Origin: Labyrinthula sp. Ha
Lineage: Eukaryota > Sar > Bigyra > Labyrinthulida > Labyrinthulaceae
Direction: 5' to 3'
Assembly: GCA_015227615.1 (NCBI GenBank)
Contig: JAALGZ010000049.1
Span: 124,001-188,000 of the forward strand
Length of the DNA stretch: 64,000 nt
Under the pieces are notes generated by a model. It had not been told where the DNA came from, did no database searches, and saw only the letters and a program-made list of their open reading frames with translations. A program made the position numbers and the translations under genes. Of the stretch, positions 1-12,900 are shown piece by piece (the stretch's first letter is position 1; the number at the start of each line of letters is the position of its first letter).

Positions 1-1247
1 CTGTGGCGTTTTTTTCAAGTTTTTTCTGTTTGGTACCTTTGGTTCGTTATAGCTGAATTATGCTGGTATAGAAAGAATGGAAGTTGTAAGCTATCCTCAC
101 TCAACGCAGAGGAATAATGAAATTAGATCCTACTACAGAGAGCTCTCATCGAAATTGGTTAATAGATATCTTCACAAAGTGCCCATTTCTTCATCGGGTT
201 GCAATTCTTAAGTGGTTGTTCAACTTAGTTTGAACAATTACTGCCTCTTTCTCTCCTAGGTCTTTGCTTTTAATCGTGAAACTCCGAAGACATTGCGTTT
301 CCCCTCTTACCTAGTGGCATCCATCTCCTGGAACATGTCGCTACTTTAGTTCCTCCTTTCTGACAATATTCGAGGTAAACTGCGGACAAAGGGACAGCTT
401 GAAGCGAAGGTTTAGATGAGTTCATAGGAAGCAAAATCTCATATGTGGGGAGAATAATTTTCAATAATCCATTATTAAAATTTACATTAATTAAGTTAGA
501 ATAAAGGTTATCATGGAACGAGCAACTCGAGTTGCTACACTGTTTTGGTGAGCTTCATTGAAGTTAATACACCCAAGTCTTCACTCAAGGCTGTTTTGTT
601 GAGTCAATCTCGGTTTCTTGTTATTAGTGGATAAGTAGTTGGTGAGGTGACTTTCCTTTATCGCTTACAAATAGCCATGTTTTTTCTATTGTTATATCTG
701 CAACGAAACATTGTTATTTTTGCTCTACTTACCGCATTAGGGTTTCTTATCGTAACGGAACACACGATAGTTAACGTTTATCACGATAAGAAACTATATG
801 CTCCAGTTTCGCATGTTTGACTATTAATGGGTTTCTCCTTTGTATTAGCTGAAATGTAACGGTGAAACAGTTCTGAATTCAAGTACTTCCCTGGTATTGT
901 TATACACATGTATCTTAGGTTGATAGAATTCCCTGGTAATCCTTAATATTGGGGAAACAATACTTGATGAATTATCTTTACCAATCTTTTCAGCGTCATC
1001 ATAAGAAAAGTTTTCAAACGACAAGGACAATATTCTAAAAAATGTGTTTTCTCGGTAACAAATACGCGGATTCTTTATTTATCCTTAAAACCACGGACCA
1101 AAGGTTCATTTGGTTGTAGAGAAATATTAAGACAAAACGTCTTGAGTCTTCTTAAAGTCGAATATATTATTCTTACCTTTGTCAACTGAGTAGTGAGTAC
1201 AAACCATAGAAACAGATGTCCCTTTAGAAAAAAATAAGAGAATTATT
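1..1247. other. Intergenic, no gene seen
   Basis: No open frame here resembles a known family or shows coding character. The one structured item is an inverted repeat at 742-794, listed separately. The last hundred bases lead into the carrier gene and may hold its promoter, but I see no recognisable motif. Confidence 0.6.
742..794. repeat. Inverted repeat, 12-bp perfect arms
   Basis: GTTTCTTATCGT at 742-753 is mirrored exactly by ACGATAAGAAAC at 783-794, with a 29-nt spacer. A related hairpin lies near 48.7 kb in the other orientation and shares the 15-mer TAGGGTTTCTTATCG, so this looks like a small dispersed family rather than chance. Confidence 0.6.
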
Positions 1248-2829
1248 ATGTCACAAGTAGAAAAAGAAATAAGAGGGTTAGAAACTGAAAAGGTTGATGC
1301 AACTGTTGCACTGCGTTTGACAAACACAATAGAGAATGAAAAGAATGAAACACCACACTTATCTATTAGGAAGCAAATATTAGCAACTGCTATTATTATT
1401 ACTTCAGCTGCTTTAGGAATTGGAACCGGGGTCATTCTTTCAAATATTGAAGCCCATCCGGATGTAGTTTCCTGGGTTGGACTCCCTGGAAATCTCTTTA
1501 TTCGTTCGCTTACTTGCACTGTTCTCCCAATGATTTTTGTAAACATCATTCTCGCTGTAGTTCAGATGATGGAGGCTGGTAAAGCAGGTGTAGTAGGAAA
1601 GTACACAATTCTTCTCTACCTTTTAACCACAGTGATTGCTTCACTTGTTGGGTTAACTTTTGTTGCTTTGTTTAAAGATCAGTTTGCAAGAAGAGTGAGT
1701 GAACAAACCGAAACCTTTATTATCCTTGAGTGTCCTGAGAACCTTGGTTTTGTTTCAGTTACTTTAGATGGATCACTTTCTTGTTCAGATGAAGTAACAA
1801 ATTCAAGTCAAATTCAAATTGTGGATCCTAATGAGTACTTGGTAAAAGCGGAAACTGGGGTGATTGACACTTACACTTTCAGTGCAACTCTACAAGATGG
1901 AATTTTTAGAAAGTTAGTGCCAAGTAATATTGTTGAAGAATTTGCTAATGGAGCTTTTCTTGGGGTTGTAATGTTTGGTGTTGTTTTTGGAATTGCTTCA
2001 CAGAGTTTAAGCAAGAAACCTAAATTACTCATTGAGTTCTTAGATGACGTGAATGATATTTTAACAAAAATTATCACCTGGATTATATTCTTGACACCAA
2101 TTGCTGTTTTTTCTTTAATTTCAAGTACACTTGGAGGTCAAGAAGACTTAGAAACTACTTTAAATGACGTTAGAGTACTACTTCTAGCCTCTCTCTCAGC
2201 ATTTGCAACTTACTGGACAATTGTCTATCCTGGAATATTTTTTCTCGTAACTAGATCCAATCCTTACTCATATTTACGCTATGTAATTCCAGCTCAGATT
2301 TTTGCCTTCAGTTCTTCTTCATCTGCAGCTACTCTTCCTGTTACTCTTAGATGCGTTACAGAAACAGGTCTTGTACCCAACTCAATTAGAGATTTTGTGC
2401 TACCAATTGGTGCAACAATTAATATGGATGGCACTGGATTGTATTTTCCTCCTACTTTGGTCTACTTGGCAATTGCTGGAGGGCTAGAAGAACAACTTGA
2501 CTTTGCTACGTACTTTTTAATTATTGTAGTAGGAACCTTGGGAACTGCAGGATCGGCACCTGTTCCAAGTGCAAGTCTTGTAACTGCAATCACAGCATTT
2601 AACACTGTTTTTAATACAACTGGAACCCCACAGAATTTTGGTATAATTATTGGAATTGACTTTTTAATGGCAAGGTATTTTGTTTTATTTATTTATGTTT
2701 AGAATCCAAACTTTGACTAATATCACGGGTGATACTTTAGTTGCTAGAATGGTTACAGTGCTCACAAGATCTGATGTTGCAAATGAAAACATCTCTGAAG
2801 TAGAAGCTAGTAAAGTATCAACTACATAG
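1248..2829 (+). CDS. SLC1-family dicarboxylate/amino-acid:cation symporter
   Basis: Secondary active carrier of the glutamate/neutral amino acid/C4-dicarboxylate family, expected in a membrane. Two exons, 1248-2674 and 2703-2829, give 517 residues, a normal eukaryotic length. The serine-rich HP1 motif SSSSAATLPVT lies near residue 354, NMDGTGLY of TM7 near 391, and the HP2 stretch GTAGSAPVPS near 431. The TM8 signature reads DFLMARIQTLTNITGD and is completed only across a 28-nt intron, which supports the splice. In that signature the positions equal to D394 and R397 of GltPh, which bind the substrate amino and side-chain groups, appear to be Ala and Gln. The substrate is therefore probably not an acidic amino acid. 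The stop lies 50 bp from the stop of the convergent J-protein gene. Confidence 0.9.
2675..2702 (+). other. Spliceosomal intron, 28 nt
   Basis: Starts GTATTTTG and ends ATGTTTAG, almost all T and A. Without splicing the carrier ends inside TM8. With splicing the conserved NxxGD part of TM8 and a natural C-terminus follow. It splits an Arg codon (AG|A). Confidence 0.9.
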
Positions 2830-2879
2830 GGTAGTAGACTTTAATTTGAGTAATATATAAATATTTTAGGGATTTCTGG

Positions 2880-4163
2880 TCATCTCCAACTAGCCCTATA
2901 ACTGGCATCTACACCAGCTTTTCCTTTGTGTTTACTTAAGAATTCTTCTCGCTCTTTCGAAGGTTCACTCTGAACCTTCGTCTTTTTAGGTTTGGTATTA
3001 TACTTCTTATCAAACTCTGCCCAATCGTTCAACCTTCGTTCCTGCTCTTTACGAAACTTAACTTCCTGATTCTTTATACCTTGCCAATATTCATAATCCT
3101 CTTTCCTTTGCTCCCTTTCCCTTTGTTCATACTTTCTTTTCATTCCTTCCGACTTCAATCGATTCATCTCTCTTTCAGCGAAAACTTTTCGAATTTCCAC
3201 CTCAGCGTCCTTTAACAACTCCTTCTTCATTTCTTCTTCATTCTTAGCCTTTCCAGTATAATAACCCTTCTCTAATAACCTCTCATGTGTAGATCGTACT
3301 CTTTCAATACAGCCGGTGATTGTCCTCACAACTAAATCTTTCATACTCTTATTCCGAAGCTCTACATTTGCTTTTCTGAGTTCATCAAACGCTAACTGGG
3401 CTCTTTCTAGATTTTTACTACTCTTATCACGTTGTTTATCTGGATGTATAAGTTGACTTAGTTTCTTGTATCTGCGTTTTAAATCATCTTCAGTAGCAGT
3501 ATGTGGAAGTTGAAATACTTCAAACGGATTCAAATTAAACCATTTGAAATTATCTTGCAGTAAGCGGTCAATTTGATTCGCTGAGGTCCATTTTTCTGTC
3601 TGTTTTGTGTGATTTATAGAAAAGCTCTTTTTCGGAAAAGTCAAAACAATTTTTTCCTTTGGAGTTTGCTCAACTTCCTCTAAAAATGCATCAAGGTCGG
3701 CATCTTCATTCATTTGAGGACCTTCAGATTTATTGGGAGTATCTTCGTCATACTCATCATTTTCTTCTCTTCTTACTTCTTCCTTTTTCCTTTCGCATTC
3801 TCGAAAACCTTCACGCAACGAATTGTTTGTCTTATCAACCATCAAACCTTCTTCATATACATCCATTGCTTCCTGATATTTACCAAGATCATATAGAGCT
3901 CTTCCCTTTCTACCGAAAGCCTTTCCAAACTTTGGGTTTAACTTTAGGCTCTCTTCAGCGTCGAGAAGAGCAAGTTGGGCTTTTCCATACTTGAGATATG
4001 CTGCTGCCCGATTACTAAATAACTTAAATAACTCAATTCCTTTTTCATTTAATCTCTTAGATTTTTGTATGAGGGCGATGGCTTTTGAATATGACTGTAT
4101 AGCAGAACCATAAGCACGCAGAGCAAAAAATTCATTCCCTTTTTCTTTCCATTGTTGAGCCAT
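2880..4163 (-). CDS. TPR + J-domain protein, DNAJC8/SPF31-like
   Basis: Intronless, 427 residues. Residues about 1-120 form TPR repeats of the STIP1/SGT type, with the Lys, Asn, Asn, Lys, Arg pattern of a carboxylate clamp that grips the C-terminal EEVD of Hsp70/Hsp90. After an acidic linker, a block with FNLNPFEVFQLP leads into a J domain with HPD near residue 240, which would stimulate Hsp70. The region before the J domain and the charged tail (RLNDWAEFDKKYNTKPKK) resemble human DNAJC8, a spliceosome-associated J-protein. DNAJC8 itself has no TPR, so this looks like a fusion or an unusual orthologue. A role in splicing-complex chaperoning is inference from homology. Confidence 0.85.
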   Translation of the reverse strand: MAQQWKEKGNEFFALRAYGSAIQSYSKAIALIQKSKRLNEKGIELFKLFSNRAAAYLKYGKAQLALLDAEESLKLNPKFGKAFGRKGRALYDLGKYQEAMDVYEEGLMVDKTNNSLREGFRECERKKEEVRREENDEYDEDTPNKSEGPQMNEDADLDAFLEEVEQTPKEKIVLTFPKKSFSINHTKQTEKWTSANQIDRLLQDNFKWFNLNPFEVFQLPHTATEDDLKRRYKKLSQLIHPDKQRDKSSKNLERAQLAFDELRKANVELRNKSMKDLVVRTITGCIERVRSTHERLLEKGYYTGKAKNEEEMKKELLKDAEVEIRKVFAEREMNRLKSEGMKRKYEQREREQRKEDYEYWQGIKNQEVKFRKEQERRLNDWAEFDKKYNTKPKKTKVQSEPSKEREEFLSKHKGKAGVDASYRASWR

Positions 4164-7100
4164 TGATCGTTAGGTAATGCTCTATTGAGTTTTTCTGTTC
4201 CAATTATAAAGTTCCTTCGTCACAGACTCCGTATTCATTGGGTGCCGGTTAAGCTAAGGCTAAAACGCGTGTTCAATCTGGGAACCAATTTCCTTAAAAT
4301 TTAATTTTCTTATATTCTATTTATTACTTTAAGCAGATTTATTTCTTATTCGTTATTTTTTTAACTAATAACCTTTATTAAAGGAACCATGATTATTACT
4401 TGACTTTAATAGAGAAAATGCGATACATGTCGTGTCGTCAAGTTGACAAAAATATGAAAAAGACTTTTTTATGCACATTATTGCTCCAAATATCTCTTTC
4501 GTAGTCGAATTTAAAGTAGAAAACAAATAATTATTAATTACTGTTGTGAAGCGACACCGCTGTACATAGTTGAGGGGTTAAATTATGAAGTTCAAATAAG
4601 TTAACAACTTCTGGATTAGTGAGAATGATTTTATTGTGATTAAGAGAAAATGTAATGGTTTAAATAGATATGAGATTACAAGATAGAACAGGAAGCTAGA
4701 TATTACGCCAGAATTACCTTGGCATATTAAAGCTAATCTAAGTCAAGCTGTCTTTCAAAGTATTTTCCTAAGCAATTTGCAATCTCTTACCAGATTGTTC
4801 CAATGAATTGTCGGTTTCTGATTCTTTTTCGTGATCTTTCTAGTCTGAATATATTATTTTGCTTCCATTTTCCGTCAACGTCCCTCTTTTCCTTTGGCTC
4901 ACGAAGTTAGCTCCTTTATGAGTACCTTTGATACTCACATGAAGCTTAATAAAAAGAAAAATGTATTTTGTTATATTAATAAATGTTATTTACCTTATAT
5001 TGAAAGATTAAAAATTAAGTTTATAATAGTTAATTATATTTCTAATACTACAAGAAGAGAAAGGCACATAATAAGTTTCAATCAGTCCCTGACCATGTCA
5101 AAGCTTGATCAGGAATAAAAAAGATCACAACAAGAAAGCCTATCACAACCGAAATTGATAAAAAACTATAGAAGTCCGCCTATATACAACTTTAATCAGA
5201 TATTTTATCTAAGTACCCAAATATAAGGAAATGCTTCCAAGTTAGAATCTAAGTTTGCTCGTTGTATTACTAAACTGCCAAGTAGCCTACGATGCTTAAA
5301 TCTCAGTGTTTCAAGGTTTAATTAGCTCCGTTTTAACATTTGTAATTATTACGAGGCGAAAAAATACTCGAAAAGCGCTTCTATGTTTTTCTCTAAGCAA
5401 CTCAAACTTTGGCAACTCTAAACCAGCTGGAAAGCATCCATACCTTTCTATTGCTCATATACTATGTTTCTGCATATTTGACGTATTTGTGGCCGTATTA
5501 TTTACCCTTTCCATCATTTGTTGCGTTTTTATATACTTAGGAATGCATGCAAGTGCAATCATTTCAGAACAAAATAGATATAGTCAATTCATGCCATCCA
5601 CCGCTACAGCTGAACATGTCACCTCTGGCCCGTTGAGAATATCTGTGATCTTCTTATTGTAGTTAACATCTGTCGTTAAATCGTTCTTAGATAGTAAATT
5701 GTGTTTTTAATATCATTTCCCAATAAAAGTTGAAACAACATTAGTATTAACTGTTCTATTCACACAGTAACCGTGCTCTCACTTCGTGCTCAAAGGTTGA
5801 GTCAATAACCATGGCTGTATGTGCAAGTATATTTCCAGTGCCACAATATTTGACCTCGCTATTGAATCAAGCTGCATCCTCAAGAAAATTTGAATTATTT
5901 GTATCTTTTGAGGATTGGTAATCAGAGTTCCCGAAGTGTCCATTTTTTATGAAATTATTTTTCTTTGAGTTATTTCAATTAATATTACGAAACTCTGAAG
6001 TATTAATCTTAATATTTTGGTGTTTGATTGGTACTAACACAATATTTTTGTTCTTCTAGATGATTCATACTACGTTTTATCTATCTAACTATCTTCATTC
6101 TTGAGTGTCGCTTCAAGAGTATAACTACAAGGAACTCTTATATAATTTGTATTTTATTTGATCTGAGGCCAGTGATTATCTGATCCTATTTCTACTTTTC
6201 TAGAGTATTCCATTTGATAAACACATATCTCGTTAACTAAGTATTATTTGAAAATCTTGGAGTGGGGTTGCCTCTTTTGAGCCTACACAAATATAGCTGA
6301 AATTACATTTCTGTCGTGTGGTTGAATTCTTATAATGTACATTATTAAGACCCAGAAAAAACTAAATAGTCGTGGAACCCTCGAAATAATATATGCAAAA
6401 GATATTTTGAAATTACATTGGAGCAAGTGTGCTAATGATTATCATGTATATCCTACGTGTTATGGCAACACGAATATAAATATAATTGACTTGAATCCCT
6501 CTCACTATATGTCAGGACGGAAGTACCCTTGTTTATTTGTAATATTTGTAAGTTTCAATAGATTATGTATCGCCGGTAGTATAGCTACTGGCACAAGCAT
6601 TCAGCCATAAATAGGAGAACTTAGTATATTGTACGAGCTAGATAAGTATTATTTCAAACTTTACACTTAAATTTAGTTTCAAGGCTCTATTTGTAGGACT
6701 CATCATCAAGTAAAGGAGAAAAATGGATGAGTTAGTTGAGAGTAAAGTCGAATGAAGGATCTACTGCATCAGCCCAGCTTGACAATAGGGTATCATATTA
6801 CCAATGACGAATATACTAAAATTCATTATGGCACTATATCCTCTATAATACCGTTGCAATTATAATATTTAAGCTTGAGCCACAGCACAAATATATTGGA
6901 ACTTTGAATTTCCACTCTATCACCGCTATTACTCTTTCAAAGTGATATGGCTATCATCTGCTCTTCTGGAAGGCTTTTTCGGGAGAAAGAGGGGGTTAAA
7001 TGGCTTGTTCCATGACACAAAATACGCTATAATCTGGAAAGGGGTAAGATAAGACTCCCAGGATTAGCTCCAAACAGACTAAATTTATTTTATTGTAATA

Positions 7101-8448
7101 GAAATTTAATAAGAGCAAAGAGGGACGAGGCTTGCAATGAACACTTATTTAAGTTTTTCATAACTGAAAACCCCATTAAGAGCTCTGGAAGAATATATTG
7201 ATCAAATAAAAACTATATGCTTAAACTAATGGAATAGTTCTTCCATGAAGATCAAGTTTGAGCATGACCCTTTTCAAGAAATCTTTATACCCTCCATTAT
7301 ACCAAATCCACAATATGGATAGCGAAACATGTGTTTATTAAGTCTTGCTATATTGCTTCAAATTAATACCTGATTTATGAATTATTTCATCTCTTTTTTT
7401 CAACATTGGTCTTCGAGAGACAAACAATCATAAATTTTATTTGTAGTGAGGAGTAGGAAATATTCAGAATGGATATTGGGCTCGACATGAACAATATTTT
7501 GTTCCTTTAAAAAAGTTTAAACTAATGGGTTGCTACTAGTTTTGTATCAGCATGTTTCACTTATACACCTAGGTGCTCAAAAACCTTGAATTATTAGCGA
7601 AGCAAGTACAACTCAAGTATTCAAAAACGGATGGATGAAGAACTTTGACTTAAGTTTTACATGAGAGTATTGGATGATAATGAAGCTTAGCTGATCCCTG
7701 TAAATACTGGATTTTGCAACTCTATTTGTTTAGGAAGAGCCCGTCTAGATGAGGGAATCCTCAGCTTTTATATTGGTATAATCATCTATCAACCCTGAGT
7801 ATGCTCAAGTACTAAATTTTTACTGACAACAAATATATAATAATAATTTTGTAAACTCATAATTATTTCTAACAGCTCTATATTTTTTTTGAGGATGAAA
7901 ACTCAAGAGCCTTATATAGTGTAAACGTATATTCCAAAAGAACATTGCCAAGGTTAAACGTGTGATTTGGTGCGATTGAACTGGAAGATTATGTACTGTC
8001 ACTATACCAAGACCTGTGTTGAACAATTAATTTTCTACTGTTGGGCAAATCTACTAGGAGAATAGGTCTGAGTGAACAATATGTTCATTAGAAATAACAT
8101 GAGCACATGAATTTTTGACTACCTAATTTCCGCAATTACACAAATTATTCATCTTACATAATATCTTCATAGTTGTCACTATAAACAGGCTTAAGGCTAC
8201 CACAGGCTCCTATTGAGGAATGAACATCATAATAATATTCTATAGACTAGTTCCATATTACAATAAATACAGGACCAGCATTATCCGCTATTTACAAAGG
8301 CTAAACCTGTTCTTGTACAAGATAAATTCAAAGTTTAATTTATATATAGCTAAACGAAGAAAATAATTTAGCTAGTGGGCATGGTTCTCTTCATACCACT
8401 TATAAAATTACCCATTCAACTTCCAGCTCCACACATGCAAACTGAAAC
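4164..8448. other. Gene-poor stretch
   Basis: About 4.3 kb with stops in all frames and no domain I recognise. The longest frame, 118 codons at 5306-5662, has some hydrophobic runs but no family resemblance and no coding bias like its neighbours. No tRNA or structured RNA was seen. Confidence 0.55.
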
Positions 8449-9944
<1,496 letters not shown>

Positions 9945-9971
9945 GAGACTTTTTTCTTTTTAGTTTTGGAG

Positions 9972-9984
9972 TTTTTGGGCAATT
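9972..9984 (-). promoter_or_regulatory. AATTGCCCAAAAA element upstream of kinase
   Basis: Read on the minus strand, AATTGCCCAAAAA lies about 30 nt before the kinase ATG. The same core occurs upstream of the dehydrogenase and both macrodomain genes. Function is inferred from recurrence only. Confidence 0.4.
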
Positions 9985-12900
9985 AAAATGCGGATGATGA
10001 TTATGGGGGAATATAATATTAAACTGTATAGAGTTCGCGTATTAATAGATCGGAATAGTAAATGCGAACTGCTTGTACAAGAGTTCACAAGAGAATTAAA
10101 ATATTAAATTTTACAAAAGTTAATACAATTCTTAATATACTAGTGTACTATTTTCTAAGATAGGGCGTTGGTTCAATTGAGGATCGATTTTCTACATGAA
10201 CTCAACTAAAGCCTTATTGCGCTTTGCGAGTAGAATTAACAGTTTCTCTCTGTTTGGCCACTGAATGGTGGAGTTATATAAAATAACTCATGTAATATTG
10301 TGTTTTTATTAAGGATTGATAATGTTTGTTTATTTTATTTTTCACATAACAACAAGGCAAAAACTTTTCTCAAAATGAAGCTGAGCTTTTCACAGCGAAA
10401 TAGTTAATTTGATTCACGAGTATGCATTCCATATAGCAATGCATCCAACTAAAATAAAAGTTCCAATATTTCATAGCTTTTCGTTCAAAAATAATAATAA
10501 CCAAGTACATGGTAGAATGTGCAACCGAATTATCTAACGCCTAAGAATACCACGACTGGAAGATGTGTGATATGTGAACTACAGCCTAAAAATATATAAA
10601 GCTTAATTGTGTTTATATTGTTAAAAACTCTAAAATCGCTGTAAAAAAACGATGAGCAAAAAATCAAGCGCCATATAAATAAGTAGCATTAAGATTTCAT
10701 ATAGAATTTAGAATTGTCTTAGACTCTCTAAGTGCTGAACTGAATATGGTTTATATTCTAATTTCTAAGGCGCGAAAGTATCATTATGCTGCGAAGAATG
10801 GCTATGAACTACTACATTGTACACTAATATTGTTCGTTTTATTAAATCAACACAAATTAAACCTACAGTAGAGAAGGGTTTAAGAAAATGTTATTCTAAA
10901 TACCATTAATAACTTGATCACTGCAAAGGACTGCATAGTAGCTTTCTAGCTTTAACTTCAGATGATAATACCGTTACGTAGATTATTTTATAAAACATTA
11001 ACGGGGTTTTCTAGGTCGAATATAAATAGCTTAAGTTTGAGCTTTTCTTTAACCTGTAATTACTAAAATCAGATGCTAGACTCTGTGCCATATATAATAT
11101 TCCCTTCAAAACTCGCATGTAGGGAGGTGGAGGCTATAGTAGACATATTTCGGATCAGCTCTATCAGTATTCTTGGCCATAATATCAACCCAAAATTTAT
11201 TTTCAGTTTTCAAATTTCATGTGAGAAGATGAAGCACCTTGAATTTGGTGAAATGTAAGTTTAGGTTGTTTAGTCCTCCAAAATGTGACATTTGACTATT
11301 ACCTAATAGGTAATGTGTAGTTAAACGTTTCTGGCCATTTTAGCACAATTCATAATTAGATTTTATCTTTAATAAATAATTGAAGCAGTCAAGAAGTAGA
11401 AGAGTATGAAATTGTTTTCTAACTCTGTTGTCTCACTAGTGGACTAAACCTCTTTGAGCGTCCCAAATATATATTTATTAGCTAGGATTAAGACACTTTG
11501 TGCAAACAGAAATGTAATAGTCAACTAGAACAGAACAGTAGTCTTGCTATGACATTGCAGCTGTTACTGTTTTAGTCACCAAGATTACTAGTGCTAAGCT
11601 AATGATAATTTCATAATCATAGCTGGTAAAACTTGTTGTGACGGGCAGGGTGATCCAGACCAGTTGAGCTCAAAATCTGATTAATACAGGTATTATGGAG
11701 TGAAAACAGTATACTAACCTATGGAAAACATTACTTTTTGAAAAACTCTAAAAGAGGGATAATGCTTGTTACTAAAGCTATTTTAATTACTTTGAGTACA
11801 GCTATTCAGCTCTGTTGCTTTCTTGTAACCTAAACAATAAATGATTCAGGAAACCAATATTCTCAAGCTAATAAATCAGTCTTTCAAGTGAAATTAAACT
11901 CAAGTACGCATTCAAAAGTACACAACCGATAATAATTGATATAAACGTCCAGTATCCACGCTATATTAACGTAAAACATATAATAAAGTCTCAAAGAATT
12001 CATTGTAATGTATTGAAGAGAAAGAAATTTTAGATGGTGTATTACAGAGTTTAGGGTTATAAGTCATATGTATTTATACAACCTACATAGGCTTGTCAGA
12101 TTTCAAACTAATTCCATTAAGAATGTCGGATAAATAGACATTGTCAAGTGGCATTGCTTCTAATGATAGCTAAATAAGTGCTAAAAGTTACTAAACTATG
12201 CCCTAATACTGATCTAACTAAGACTAGAAACTTTGCTTCTCTCTGGTTTTGAACAAATTTCTGGACCCTCATTTTGTAATTTATATATATAAAAACTAAG
12301 AGATCCCAAACTGTCAGCAACATTTTAAATTATTGAACCAGAGGTTCCACACAGCGGCAATGCAAGTTAAGGTGTTGATGTACGAATAGCCCCTCGATTT
12401 TATAATGTTCCAAGAGATAGAATGTAGAACAGTGAATTATTAAAACAAAAAACATACAAATCTATCTGCAAAGCAGGTTATTGGGTTTTGTAATCTTCAT
12501 CGGAGCAACTGGCCTGGCAGCAAGTGAGTTTTTTACACGTCAATTTTTATTATACATATTCAGTCATGTATGACTGGAAATTACGAAACTCATCAGCGCC
12601 AATTAATTGGCGCATGTGAATATTTAAACACACTCTTACACCCTTATACTATTTCTTCTTTAAACAAAATTAATTAAGTAACCAATCTAGTAATAAAGAT
12701 CACAACGCCAAAATAAAGAGGAATGAAACAGTATACAACATGATAGTGTTTTTAATACTGTAAGTCCTTGCAGCGTGTCATCGCTTCTAATTTCCATAGA
12801 AGCACAGCCTACGATCGTAAGGAACATCTAACGAGATTTGAAATATTGGATTTCGTTATTGCTTCAAAATATGGTACTAACAGCCTCGTTGGAATATATT

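Noticed and set aside
5306-5662. 118-codon frame with hydrophobic stretches
   Set aside because: No family resemblance and composition like the surrounding non-coding DNA.
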